21,407 bases of DNA from the IMG/VR virus record IMGVR_UViG_3300033552_000061, positions 1 to 21,407 of that record. One strand, 5' to 3'. This document shows positions 1 through 7,810 of the stretch, piece after piece. Source of the stretch: a virus. The number at the start of each line of letters is the position of its first letter. The stretch's first letter is position 1. The notes beneath the pieces are model-generated. The model was not told the DNA's origin. It saw only the letters and a program-made list of their open reading frames with translations, and did no database searches. A program made the position numbers and the translations under genes.

Positions 1-1778
1 AGCGTGGCTATTCAGGTACCGCAGATGAATTTGTCCCAGAGACATTCTCAATTGTGGAATCCCTCAAGTCAAGCATAGCAGGAACAAAGCCTAAGTTTAA
101 ATACTTACCGCTACAAGAGGCACAGGAACAAGACACTACAACGCTTAACGCACTAGTTGACTTCTACTGGTCACAAAATAACATGACCGAAAAACTACTC
201 AACTGGGTAGGGGACATGATTATTTACGGAAATGGTATTTTCATGGTATCATGGGAAAATGACAAGCCAATGGTCCAACATATCCCATTGTCGGACTTCT
301 TTGTAGACCCTGCAGCAACACACCTTAATCGACCAGAAGAGCCAGGCTATGCCCGTTACGCTGGATACCGATACCTTACAAGCTTAGAACAGCTTAAACA
401 GGAAAAGGTAGTTGACCCAGAAACTGGTGAGCTAGTTCCTAAGTTTAAGAACCTGGACAAAGTTCAACAGTGGAATGGCGAAGATGACCAAATGGACAAG
501 GACCGCAAGGAAAAATTCCTTGGTTCTACATATGGCAAGGAGGCATTCAAGGAACAAGTTGAAGTAATAGTATACTTCACACGTCGCAAGAAAGTTATGC
601 TCGCAAACCGAACTACACTTATAATGGACGAGCCGAACCCCTACCAGCGTGACGCTTCCACGATGCCTACTGTTACTGAAGTTGATGGTGAGATAATTAA
701 TGGAAAAAAAGAAGTTCCTGAAGTTCAAGGATTCCTGCCGTTTGCTATTCTTCGTAATTACGTTGACAGCAACCTGTTCTTTGCACGTGGTGATGTAGAA
801 ATTATTCTACCTAGCCAAGAAGCACTGAACGATACAGCAAGCCAGAAGCGTGACAACGTTGCCTATGCCCTAAACAACATGTGGCAAATTGACCCACGGT
901 TTAAACACCTTGCAGAACAAATTGAATCTGTACCGGGTGCAGTATTCCCTATCCCTAAAGGTGCTCTTACGCCTATTGAGAAGGATGACATTAGCCCAAG
1001 TGCTGATGGTGAAATAGAACGCCTGCGACAACAAATGCGTAACGCTACAGCTGCAGATGCGGCCGTACAGGGCGTTGCACAGAAGTTTAGCCGTACTACA
1101 GCAACCGAAGTTCAAGCACAGCTTAACCAAGCATCGACTCGCTTCACCACCAAGGTACAGAACCTTGAGGACGAAGGATTTGCACAATTAGCACGTATTA
1201 TCTACAAGATGATTCAGATTTTTGTTACAACCGAGATCGCAGTCCGATTAGTTGGCAATGCAGGTGTTGAATGGAAATCATACAACCCGGGCATTTACAC
1301 TGGCGAATACGAACCACGTGTCGTACTTGAATCAACAGCTAACGCAGAAAATTCAGCACTGTCGCAAGCATTGCAAGCAGCTGGTACATTCAGTATCAAC
1401 AACCCACTTGTTAACCAAGTAGCATTCTTGCGCAAGACATATGAAGCACTATTCCCTAAGATGTCCAAAGAAGACATTGAAGAATTGCTTACACCACCTG
1501 CACCTCCAATCATGGGACCAGATGGACAAGCTATCGACCCATCACTCGTACAGGGCGACGCACAGGTTACACCTGGTGCTGCAGCTGCGCTACGCAGTGA
1601 AGGCGAAGAGGAAGCCCCACAACGTGGTTCTCGTTCATTCGGTGATACCGGACGTGGACGTGCAACCCAATCTGGACAACAGGGTGGCGGTGGACAAAAT
1701 AGCAATGCAAATAACATGCGCCGTCCTCGTAGCGACCAGCCTAGTACTGTCCTACCTGCGAGCTCACGACCAAGATAA
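1..1778 (+). CDS. Portal protein (5' partial)
   Basis: Forms the dodecameric ring at one capsid vertex through which DNA is packaged and ejected, and to which the tail attaches. The reading frame is open from base 3 to the window edge, with 591 residues visible. The GTG at 54 is an internal valine, not the start: the residues before it (PETFSIVESLK) look like the conserved N-terminal portal region. The middle contains the acidic and amphipathic segments usual in podovirus portals, including EILPSQEALND near bases 800-835 and the QKFSRTTATEVQAQ helix near 1080-1120. The last 60 or so residues are Gly/Gln/Arg/Ser-rich and probably disordered. It is followed by a small gene, then scaffold and capsid, the normal portal-scaffold-capsid order. 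Function rests on pattern and position; I am fairly sure. Confidence 0.85.
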   Translation, partial: RGYSGTADEFVPETFSIVESLKSSIAGTKPKFKYLPLQEAQEQDTTTLNALVDFYWSQNNMTEKLLNWVGDMIIYGNGIFMVSWENDKPMVQHIPLSDFFVDPAATHLNRPEEPGYARYAGYRYLTSLEQLKQEKVVDPETGELVPKFKNLDKVQQWNGEDDQMDKDRKEKFLGSTYGKEAFKEQVEVIVYFTRRKKVMLANRTTLIMDEPNPYQRDASTMPTVTEVDGEIINGKKEVPEVQGFLPFAILRNYVDSNLFFARGDVEIILPSQEALNDTASQKRDNVAYALNNMWQIDPRFKHLAEQIESVPGAVFPIPKGALTPIEKDDISPSADGEIERLRQQMRNATAADAAVQGVAQKFSRTTATEVQAQLNQASTRFTTKVQNLEDEGFAQLARIIYKMIQIFVTTEIAVRLVGNAGVEWKSYNPGIYTGEYEPRVVLESTANAENSALSQALQAAGTFSINNPLVNQVAFLRKTYEALFPKMSKEDIEELLTPPAPPIMGPDGQAIDPSLVQGDAQVTPGAAAALRSEGEEEAPQRGSRSFGDTGRGRATQSGQQGGGGQNSNANNMRRPRSDQPSTVLPASSRPR

Positions 1779-1788
1779 GGATTAAGTT

Positions 1789-2094
1789 ATGGCACTAACG
1801 CCAGAAGAACGCAAACGTAATAGTGAGGAGTCTGCCAAAGTGCAGGCCCTCATAACGACCCAGTGGAGAGAATTTGCAAAGACAGAAGCATACAAGCAAT
1901 ACGTTGAGTATATTGACATGCAGGACTACTTTGCAGTTACTGCCGCCAAGGGCCCTATCAGTACCTTTGACAGTACCAGTGGGGAACAACTAAATTATGA
2001 CCCCGTAAAAGCTTCAGGGCTATTGCAAAGAAGCGTAGGTTATGATATAGTTAAATTATACGTTGAGGGTTATGTAAATCCTACAACGTCGTAA
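1789..2094 (+). CDS. Small hypothetical protein between portal and scaffold
   Basis: A 101-residue protein that I do not recognise. The N-terminal part is charged and helical (PEERKRNSEESAKVQ), followed by Tyr-rich and Phe-rich segments and no membrane helix or signal peptide. It starts 10 bases after the portal stop with an AAGGA site overlapping the portal end, so it is very likely cotranslated with portal. Small genes in this position in podovirus genomes are often virion-associated or assembly factors, but nothing in the sequence shows which. The gene is real by spacing, ribosome binding site and intact frame; the function is unknown. Confidence 0.7.
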   Translation: MALTPEERKRNSEESAKVQALITTQWREFAKTEAYKQYVEYIDMQDYFAVTAAKGPISTFDSTSGEQLNYDPVKASGLLQRSVGYDIVKLYVEGYVNPTTS

Positions 2095-2131
2095 ATCACA
2101 CAGAAATAATAGAATACAAGGAGTATCCTAG

Positions 2132-2923
2132 ATGAATAATTCCCCTACCGAGGAAGAACAAGTTCAAGTTGCCTCAGTTACTGAGCCTACAACAGTCGAA
2201 CAAGTTCAACAAACCACGGCGGAGTCACAATCACAGGAAGCTATCTCTAACGAGCAATCGCCAGAGGCAGCATCACAGACTACCGCTACAAATACTAACG
2301 GAAGTCAGAATGATGATGACGGTCTTGCTAAGTTTGCTAAGTCTCAAGGTTTCGACCCAGAGAACTTATCAGATGGTGAACGCAGAGCCTTAAAAATCGC
2401 ACACGACAATCAAAAAGCTTACCGCAACACGGCCAATGAAAAGAAAGTAACAGAAGCAGCTTCCGAGCTGAATAAACCTGTTGCCAACGAATCAGAAGAT
2501 GCCAAGTTCCGTAGAGAGTTTACGCAATGGAAATATGAACAACAGTCAGACAAGTTCTGGACTGGAGAAAATATTGACCGTAGCCTAGAGCCTTCTATGG
2601 TGGAAATTCTTAACGAAAAGAAAGAAGAGTATGGTCCCGACTATGCCCGAATCCTTTCGCAAGACCTTACAACACTATACGGACTAGCTCAGATCAAGTC
2701 AAATGCAAACGCAGGTTCTACCGCAAACACCGACGCAATACGCCGAGAAGAACGGGAATCTATTAAAAAGCAACAAACTGCAAGTGCCGGACAATCACAC
2801 GCCGTAACTCAAAACAACAGCTCGACCAAAATTGATCGCAGTTGGCTTGAGACGACATATGACTCCAGCAACCTCGAACACCGTAAAATGGTTGACGAAG
2901 CAGTTGCAAATGGTGATTTATAG
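2132..2923 (+). CDS. Scaffold (capsid assembly) protein
   Basis: Internal scaffold that guides coat protein into a procapsid and then leaves or is degraded. It has 263 residues. The first 65 or so are low in complexity and rich in Gln, Glu, Thr and Ser. A helical, highly charged centre follows (residues about 90-180), and the C-terminal 30 residues end with the HRKMVDEAVANGDL helix. Composition, disorder and helix-rich charge are typical of scaffolds, which rarely share sequence; position directly before the capsid gene is the main argument. A strong site (AAGGAG) lies upstream of the ATG. The extreme C-terminus of podovirus scaffolds usually contacts coat protein, and the last residues here would be the candidate. 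Confidence 0.75.
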   Translation: MNNSPTEEEQVQVASVTEPTTVEQVQQTTAESQSQEAISNEQSPEAASQTTATNTNGSQNDDDGLAKFAKSQGFDPENLSDGERRALKIAHDNQKAYRNTANEKKVTEAASELNKPVANESEDAKFRREFTQWKYEQQSDKFWTGENIDRSLEPSMVEILNEKKEEYGPDYARILSQDLTTLYGLAQIKSNANAGSTANTDAIRREERESIKKQQTASAGQSHAVTQNNSSTKIDRSWLETTYDSSNLEHRKMVDEAVANGDL

Positions 2924-2972
2924 TAAACAAAACAAAACACACTATAAATACAATATCTAAGGATAAAAAACA

Positions 2973-3815
2973 ATGAACGTAAAAGCAAACACATCAGGAT
3001 TCGTTCCTGAACTATGGGCAACTGAGCTCATGGAAAACCGTACTAACTCACTGATTATGTTAAACCTAATCAACCACCAGTACGAATCACAACTGCTACA
3101 AAAAGGTGACACTGTTCACATCGAAAAAATGGACGAATTTACTGTTCAGGACATCGACGAAACTGTTGGTCTTACTGTAACAGCTGCAACTACCAGCGAA
3201 GATACTATCGTTATCGACAAGTATGTTGGTTTTGCAAAAGCATACCAAGACGTAATCAAGAAACAATCTGGATACGAGCTACGTGCTCCTATCGTAGAAC
3301 GTGGCGGACGTGCACTAGCAACAGCTATTGACAGCTACATTTTGAGTAAATGGGACGGCGTTATTGCGGCTAACAAGCCTGCAGCAATCGCAGCTCTTAC
3401 ATTTGCATCAATCGTAGACGCACACGGTATTCTTGACGCAAAGAACGTACCAGAAGATGGTCGTTTCCTAGTTATCAACGGAATTGGCCGTGCTGACCTA
3501 CGTAAAATCCCTGAGTTTACTGCTTACAAAGAAACTGGCGAAGCTGGTCTTGTAAAGAGTTCAAAGGGTCTTGTAGGCGAAATCTACGGTACACCTGTAT
3601 ACGTAACTAACGCTGTCGTAACCGCAGTCGGTGCATTCAAGTTTATTCTTGCACACCGTGACGCATTCGCAGCTGCAGTACAAATCAAGCCTGAGATCGA
3701 ATACGACCGAGACATCGTTAAGAAAGCTGACATCATCACTGGTTCAACTCTTCTTGGCGCAAAAGTCCTTCGTAGCGACCACGCTGTGATTATCTCTCGA
3801 ACTGCACCAGTCTAA
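2973..3815 (+). CDS. Major capsid protein
   Basis: Main shell protein, present in hundreds of copies per head. It has 280 residues, on the short side for an HK97-fold coat protein but within range. It starts with an FVPELWATELMEN segment, the usual N-terminal arm pattern of podovirus coat proteins (F-x-P-E-x-W), then GDTVHIEKM and a TVQDIDETVGLT turn. The central part alternates helices and strands (VDAHGILDAKNVPEDGRFLV, then a GEIYGTPVYVTN strand pair). This VPEDGRxLV plus G-x-PVYVTN pattern is one I associate with this coat family. Upstream AAGGAT site, start unambiguous. A strong terminator follows the stop, suggesting the capsid message is ended there. HK97 fold is inference from the family. 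Confidence 0.88.
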   Translation: MNVKANTSGFVPELWATELMENRTNSLIMLNLINHQYESQLLQKGDTVHIEKMDEFTVQDIDETVGLTVTAATTSEDTIVIDKYVGFAKAYQDVIKKQSGYELRAPIVERGGRALATAIDSYILSKWDGVIAANKPAAIAALTFASIVDAHGILDAKNVPEDGRFLVINGIGRADLRKIPEFTAYKETGEAGLVKSSKGLVGEIYGTPVYVTNAVVTAVGAFKFILAHRDAFAAAVQIKPEIEYDRDIVKKADIITGSTLLGAKVLRSDHAVIISRTAPV

Positions 3816-3844
3816 TAGCTGAACAGTATAGAGTAATCTAAACT

Positions 3845-3883
3845 ATTGCCTCCTCTCGTAATACATGGGAGGGGGCAATTTTT
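3845..3883 (+). terminator. Intrinsic terminator after the capsid gene
   Basis: Thirteen-base stem 3845-3857 pairs with 3867-3879 (two G-U pairs, no mismatch), with a 9-base loop, and the right arm runs into five T residues. It stands 29 bases past the capsid stop and before the fibre gene. It should stop or reduce transcription into the tail genes, so the capsid module would be expressed more strongly than what follows. Confidence 0.88.
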
Positions 3884-3915
3884 ATATCCAATACAAATAA
3901 CAATCAAGGAATTTA

Positions 3916-6009
3916 ATGAAAGATTATGCTACTAGCCTGATTATAGTTGCGCCTTTCCCATCAAATACTGGAGTCAACATTACTGTTGAAAACGGTCACG
4001 GGTCAAGGTTTCCAGCTGTACCATTTAAGGCAACAATACATCCAGCACTATACATGCCGGACCTAGACAATGCCGAGAAGGTATTAGTCACTGCAAAAAA
4101 CGGTGACAACCTCACCATCCAACGTGCAGTTGCCCCAACCACAGCTAAATATATTGAAGCTGGTTACAGAATCTCAAACGCCTTGTTTGTAGAAGACTTT
4201 GAATACATTGCTGACATAGCAGCTACTCCTGGACCAACGGGTCCAACAGGTCCCACAGGACCAACCTCTACAGTTCCTGGACCTACTGGTAATACTGGTT
4301 TAACTGGACCTACCGGAGCAACAGGTGCGGCATCAACAGTAGCCGGACCTACGGGCCCACAAGGTACTACGGGACCTACAGGAGCCGCCTCAACAGTTCC
4401 TGGACCTACAGGTCCACAAGGACCAGCTGGTACAAACGGCACTGGTACTATTACCAGTATTGTTGCTGGTGCAAACATATCAGTTAACAATGCCGATGTT
4501 AATAACCCAGTCATCTCAACTACGGCTACTCCACTGACAGTCAAGGACGAGGGCACGACTTTAACTTCAACCCCAAATTCGTTTAACTTTACTGGCGCAG
4601 GAGTTTCGGCAACTAGCGTAGGAAACGACGTAACAGTCGCAATTAACGCAACAACCCCTGCCGATGCAAGCCCTACAGTAAAGGGTATTGTTCAGCTTGC
4701 TGGCGATCTTGCAGGAACGGCCACTGCACCTACGGTCCCAGGACTTGCAGGAAAGGCAAACACAAGCCACACCCACGCACAATCAGATGTTACTGGATTA
4801 GCAGCTTCACTGTCCGGAAAAGAAGCCACCATCCCAGCAGGGACTACTGCCCAATACTATCGTGGTGACAAAACATTTCAAACACTTGACAAGACAGCAG
4901 CAGGTATACCTAACGTAGACAACACAGCGGACACAGCTAAACCTGTTTCTACTGCACAGCAAGCAGCACTCAACCTAAAAGCAAACCTGTCAGGACCAGC
5001 ATTTACTGGGCTACCGACAACCCCGACACCAACAGGTGCAACGGGAATTGCAACAAAAGGATACGTTGACACTCAAGCCTCTTCACAATCTTTAATTCGC
5101 AACCAAGTACCAGGTGGCCTAGTAAACGGAACAAACACCGTCTTTACAACCGCCTCGGGATACGCAACGGGCTCACTAAGACTGTACAAGAACGGTATTC
5201 GCCTTAAGGGTGGTGCAAACGATTATACAGAAGGAGCCTCGGGCTTCACTATGGTTATCGCACCAGCTACAGGAACATTACTGGTAGTAGACTACGAAGT
5301 AACCGCAACTGGATTCTCAGTAGGAACAAACTCAACAATCTCAGATGATACTCCAGCAGGAACAGTAAACGGCTCAACAGTTGCATTCACTGCGCCAAGG
5401 GCTTACATTGCTGGTTCACTTGAGGTATTTATTAACGGTATCAAACAAAAACGAGTTACTCACTTTGTGGAAACTACGCCAAGCACTGGTGTATTCACCA
5501 TGGGTGACGCTCCACTCACTGGTGATATTATCACTATTAATTACCAGTTTAACCTCAACCCTTCAAGCAACGCAGATACAGTAGACGGGTTTCATATTGA
5601 AGGTATATTCAATGCCCTGTACCCAGTAGGTAGTGCCTACACAAACTACACTAATGCCGCAAACCCAGCAACACTATTGCAAATGCCATGGTCAACCTGG
5701 ATTGCTAAAGAGGGCAGAGTAGTCGTCGGTAAAGCCGCTAGTGGAACATTTGCAACCGCAGGCTCAACTGGCGGTGCAGAAACCCACACACTATCCGGTG
5801 GCGAAATGCCAGCTCACTCCCACGCATACAAGCTTAACCTTATGCACTCAGACGGACAAGCTGTCAATGCAGAGTTTATAGCAGCAAACCTTTCTAGCGG
5901 TGCTTCTCGTAGGCGTTATCTTGACGTTACTGAAGTTGCAGGCAGCAGCCTCCCCCACAATAACTTACAACCATTCGTTACCGCATACGTCTGGGAAAGG
6001 ACAATTTAA
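3916..6009 (+). CDS. Tail fibre with collagen-like repeats and collar-type tip domain
   Basis: Long receptor-binding fibre, 697 residues, built from clear modules. Residues 1-100 are a beta-rich adaptor of a kind common at fibre N-termini, with a [10 protein letters not shown] strand and NAEKVLVTA. Residues 106-175 are collagen-like Gly-X-Y triplets. Residues 290-390 are fibre-shaft repeats ([19 protein letters not shown], then TKGYVDTQ). Residues 392-466 and 473-548 are two copies of one beta domain. Residues 564-697 are a T4 gp10/gp12-like collar tip with [15 protein letters not shown] and the metal-binding-type MPAHSHAY motif, ending [16 protein letters not shown]. The gene sits alone downstream of the terminator with an AAGGA site, and its stop overlaps the next start (TAATG). 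Which receptor it binds cannot be read from sequence. Confidence 0.85.
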   Translation: MKDYATSLIIVAPFPSNTGVNITVENGHGSRFPAVPFKATIHPALYMPDLDNAEKVLVTAKNGDNLTIQRAVAPTTAKYIEAGYRISNALFVEDFEYIADIAATPGPTGPTGPTGPTSTVPGPTGNTGLTGPTGATGAASTVAGPTGPQGTTGPTGAASTVPGPTGPQGPAGTNGTGTITSIVAGANISVNNADVNNPVISTTATPLTVKDEGTTLTSTPNSFNFTGAGVSATSVGNDVTVAINATTPADASPTVKGIVQLAGDLAGTATAPTVPGLAGKANTSHTHAQSDVTGLAASLSGKEATIPAGTTAQYYRGDKTFQTLDKTAAGIPNVDNTADTAKPVSTAQQAALNLKANLSGPAFTGLPTTPTPTGATGIATKGYVDTQASSQSLIRNQVPGGLVNGTNTVFTTASGYATGSLRLYKNGIRLKGGANDYTEGASGFTMVIAPATGTLLVVDYEVTATGFSVGTNSTISDDTPAGTVNGSTVAFTAPRAYIAGSLEVFINGIKQKRVTHFVETTPSTGVFTMGDAPLTGDIITINYQFNLNPSSNADTVDGFHIEGIFNALYPVGSAYTNYTNAANPATLLQMPWSTWIAKEGRVVVGKAASGTFATAGSTGGAETHTLSGGEMPAHSHAYKLNLMHSDGQAVNAEFIAANLSSGASRRRYLDVTEVAGSSLPHNNLQPFVTAYVWERTI
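4231..4440 (+). repeat. Collagen-like Gly-X-Y repeat region
   Basis: About 70 residues of mostly Gly-Pro-Thr and Gly-X-Thr triplets inside the fibre. A larger unit of roughly 19 residues, built on ASTVxGPTGPQG, appears twice (near bases 4330-4385 and 4387-4440), and a divergent [11 protein letters not shown] precedes them. The triplets are interrupted by the STV and AASTV breaks. Such stretches form trimeric triple helices in phage fibres; length variation by recombination would be expected. Confidence 0.9.
5089..5559 (+). repeat. Tandem duplicated beta domain in the fibre
   Basis: Two adjacent units (5089-5313 and 5332-5559) share the order VNG, T-V-x-FT, a GSL strand, N-G-I-x-x-K, then TGxxxxxxY. 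Unit one has [26 protein letters not shown] and [11 protein letters not shown]. Unit two has [25 protein letters not shown] and [11 protein letters not shown]. The match is clear by eye at protein level but diverged at DNA level, so the duplication is old. It probably spaces the tip domain or adds a binding surface. Confidence 0.75.
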
Positions 6010-6449
6010 TGGCTAAACAACAAATAAACTCAAGTCAAGCAAAAATGACAGTAATTGACAGTAACTTTGCTTTATCAGGAACAAGATATGCAACTTCTTC
6101 GGCTACTTTTGCGGATGTAACAAATATTTCTCACAGTATTATAAATACAAGCGCTAGCGCCTGTAATGCCATATTAACAATGACAATAATGGCTCAAAAA
6201 AGCGGTGGCGGTGCAGAGGGAGCTTGTCGCATAACAGTAAACGGAGTCGCTTACGGCTCTGAAGTGTACTACAACCCTGCCACCTCAGACTGGGTGCGAG
6301 GCACTATGAATGCTGTTATTCCGATTCCAGCAGGAGCAACAATAGCCGTAAAACTACAGGCTAGGTCCGTAGGTGTTGGCACTTTTTCGGTAGTAAATGA
6401 AACTGCCAACTGGATGCCAAAATTAACAGGAATGGTAGTAGGAGCATAA
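6009..6449 (+). CDS. Small beta-rich tail-fibre-associated protein 1
   Basis: A 146-residue protein with no recognised name. It is rich in Ala, Thr, Ser and Val with alternating strand patterns (YATSSATFADVTN, NAILTMTIMAQK, ACRITVNGVAYGSEV, PIPAGATIAVKLQAR), as in a single jelly-roll-like domain. Its ATG overlaps the fibre stop codon (TAATG), so it is translationally coupled to the fibre. Together with the next gene, it probably decorates or caps the fibre, or is an alternative receptor-binding subunit. This is inference from neighbourhood and composition; a chaperone role is also possible. Confidence 0.6.
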   Translation: MAKQQINSSQAKMTVIDSNFALSGTRYATSSATFADVTNISHSIINTSASACNAILTMTIMAQKSGGGAEGACRITVNGVAYGSEVYYNPATSDWVRGTMNAVIPIPAGATIAVKLQARSVGVGTFSVVNETANWMPKLTGMVVGA

Positions 6450-6451
6450 TT

Positions 6452-6877
6452 ATGCCACAAACTAAAGTAACCCCTAATGAACAAAACACAGGCGCTACCA
6501 GGGCGACAATAGCTACCCAAGAAAATGCTACGTCAACAACTTATGTTGACCTTGCTACAACTACCGACACAGTAACCGTAACAATAGGAAGTAATGGTTT
6601 AGCGTTTATATCATTGAGCGCATATATAGTCAACAGCGCAGCTTTTACTGTTAACCTCCTGTCGTTTGTTGCATCGGGCGCAAATACTATCGCCGCTAGT
6701 GACGCTAACGGTGGGCAGTTCCAGACATTTGCAGCTAACGCATTTGGTATGGTGGGCAACGGGGGACAACTCCTTTCTGGGCTGACTCCTGGAATAACTA
6801 CATTTAAACTTAAATATCGTGTTACGGGCGGCACTGGTTCTTATAGCAATAGAGTAATATCAGTGATACCACTATAA
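6452..6877 (+). CDS. Small beta-rich tail-fibre-associated protein 2
   Basis: A 141-residue protein that begins 2 bases after the previous stop. After a 25-residue leader it shows strands in the pattern TSTTYVDLATTTDTVTVTI, then GLAFISLSAYI, and near the C-terminus TTFKLKYRVTGGTGSYSN. This Thr-rich strand followed by a hydrophobic strand resembles the preceding gene (both begin with an S-x-T-[FY]-x-D-[VL] strand), so the two may be distant paralogs. It ends in a TAATG overlap with the next gene. No enzymatic motif is seen; the likeliest role is a trimeric or capping subunit of the tail appendage. Confidence 0.6.
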   Translation: MPQTKVTPNEQNTGATRATIATQENATSTTYVDLATTTDTVTVTIGSNGLAFISLSAYIVNSAAFTVNLLSFVASGANTIAASDANGGQFQTFAANAFGMVGNGGQLLSGLTPGITTFKLKYRVTGGTGSYSNRVISVIPL

Positions 6878-7143
6878 TGTTTGGAGCATTTAACTTAGGC
6901 GCATTTATATTTGGTGAAAGTATTTGGGGTCCCAAGTGGGCTCCCAACGCTAACCCGGATATTGACGGCAACTACAGCACAGGATACAGTCCAGCAGGAA
7001 ATTTCTACCCAGACAGTATAGCTACTGGTGGCTACGGACAATCATACGTAGGACAAGCAAAACTAGAAACAACACAAATACCAGACACCGGAATCTTCCT
7101 ACCTGCCTACAATGGTGGTGGTGAAGTCAAAAGAATAAAATAA
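6877..7143 (+). CDS. Small Gly/Tyr-rich hypothetical protein of the first fibre cassette
   Basis: An 88-residue protein, coupled to the gene before it by a TAATG overlap. It is rich in Gly, Tyr, Asn and aromatic residues (FGAFNLGAFIFGESIWGPKW at its start, then YSTGYSPAGNFYPDS). The N-terminal segment is hydrophobic, but the glycines and aromatics make a true membrane helix unlikely. I do not recognise it. Its place at the end of the first fibre cassette, directly before the head-tail adaptor gene, suggests a structural virion peptide. Confidence 0.5.
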   Translation: MFGAFNLGAFIFGESIWGPKWAPNANPDIDGNYSTGYSPAGNFYPDSIATGGYGQSYVGQAKLETTQIPDTGIFLPAYNGGGEVKRIK

Positions 7144-7155
7144 TAAGGAAACAAT

Positions 7156-7809
7156 ATGGAATATAACCTAGCAGGAATACGAAGAAGGGTACTCGTTGAT
7201 AAACTTGACGATGAAGAATTTGACCCAAGTGTTGTTGATAACTTTATCAATGATACACAGCGTGACATATGCAATCAGTACGAACTACCATTTCAAGAGA
7301 AAATATTCTCAGGTGATGTTCCATCTGGTTCCACTATGTTCAAATTTCCGGGTGATGTAGCGGAAATACAATCACAAGTTATTACGTCCCCAGCGGACGG
7401 AACACAAAGAAGCCTTAAAGATAGTTACGCTGATTTTCGTACCTTTAATAGTATGTACCCTACACCAGCAGCAAGCCTACCAAGTCCTATACTTAAATGG
7501 ACACTGTACGCAGGTAACATGCTCACAAGCGCACCTACTGACAAAGATTACACTATGACAATCTTCTACGTAAGCAAGCCTGTCACGCTAACCGAGAACG
7601 CATCAGTACCCCAGATTCCAGAAGAGTTTGGCGAACTGTTAGTACTAGGTGCCTTCAAACGCATTCAAGAACGTAACGAAGACTTTGACCTAGCAGCCGG
7701 AACGCAAAGAGAGTACGAGCGAATTTTACTGCAACTAGTTAACCGATACGGATTCCGCAAAGCAGACGGACCTATCGTAATGAAAAATCAACAAGTAAGG
7801 AACCGATAA
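7156..7809 (+). CDS. Head-tail adaptor (tail tubular protein A-like)
   Basis: Connects the portal ring to the tail nozzle. At 217 residues it is close to the usual size of T7 gp11 and P22 gp4 class adaptors. It has the usual start (MEYNLAGIRRRVLVDKL followed by an F-x-x-x-x-V-D-x-F-I-N-D-T-Q helix), a central Tyr/Thr/Ser-rich beta part, and a C-terminal helical segment (PEEFGELLVLGAFKRIQERN, then REYERILLQLVNRYG) that would line the ring. It is immediately followed by the nozzle-type gene (1 base apart), the standard pair. The AAGGAAA site fixes the ATG. No closer family name can be given without alignment. Confidence 0.78.
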   Translation: MEYNLAGIRRRVLVDKLDDEEFDPSVVDNFINDTQRDICNQYELPFQEKIFSGDVPSGSTMFKFPGDVAEIQSQVITSPADGTQRSLKDSYADFRTFNSMYPTPAASLPSPILKWTLYAGNMLTSAPTDKDYTMTIFYVSKPVTLTENASVPQIPEEFGELLVLGAFKRIQERNEDFDLAAGTQREYERILLQLVNRYGFRKADGPIVMKNQQVRNR

Positions 7810-7810
7810 T

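Noticed and set aside
54-56. GTG as the start of the portal gene
   Set aside because: The frame stays open to base 3 and the upstream codons encode a conserved-looking portal segment, so the gene is cut by the window edge.
1441-1785. A 114-residue plus-strand frame inside the 3' end of the portal gene
   Set aside because: Out-of-frame overlap with a well supported gene, no ribosome binding site, composition not protein-like.
2892-2950. Possible promoter before the capsid gene (TTGACG and a TATAAA-like sequence)
   Set aside because: The spacing between the two elements is far from 17 bases.
4164-4556. A 130-residue minus-strand frame rich in Val, Gly and Pro
   Set aside because: It is the antisense of the collagen-like repeat and arises from the repeated GGN CCN codons.
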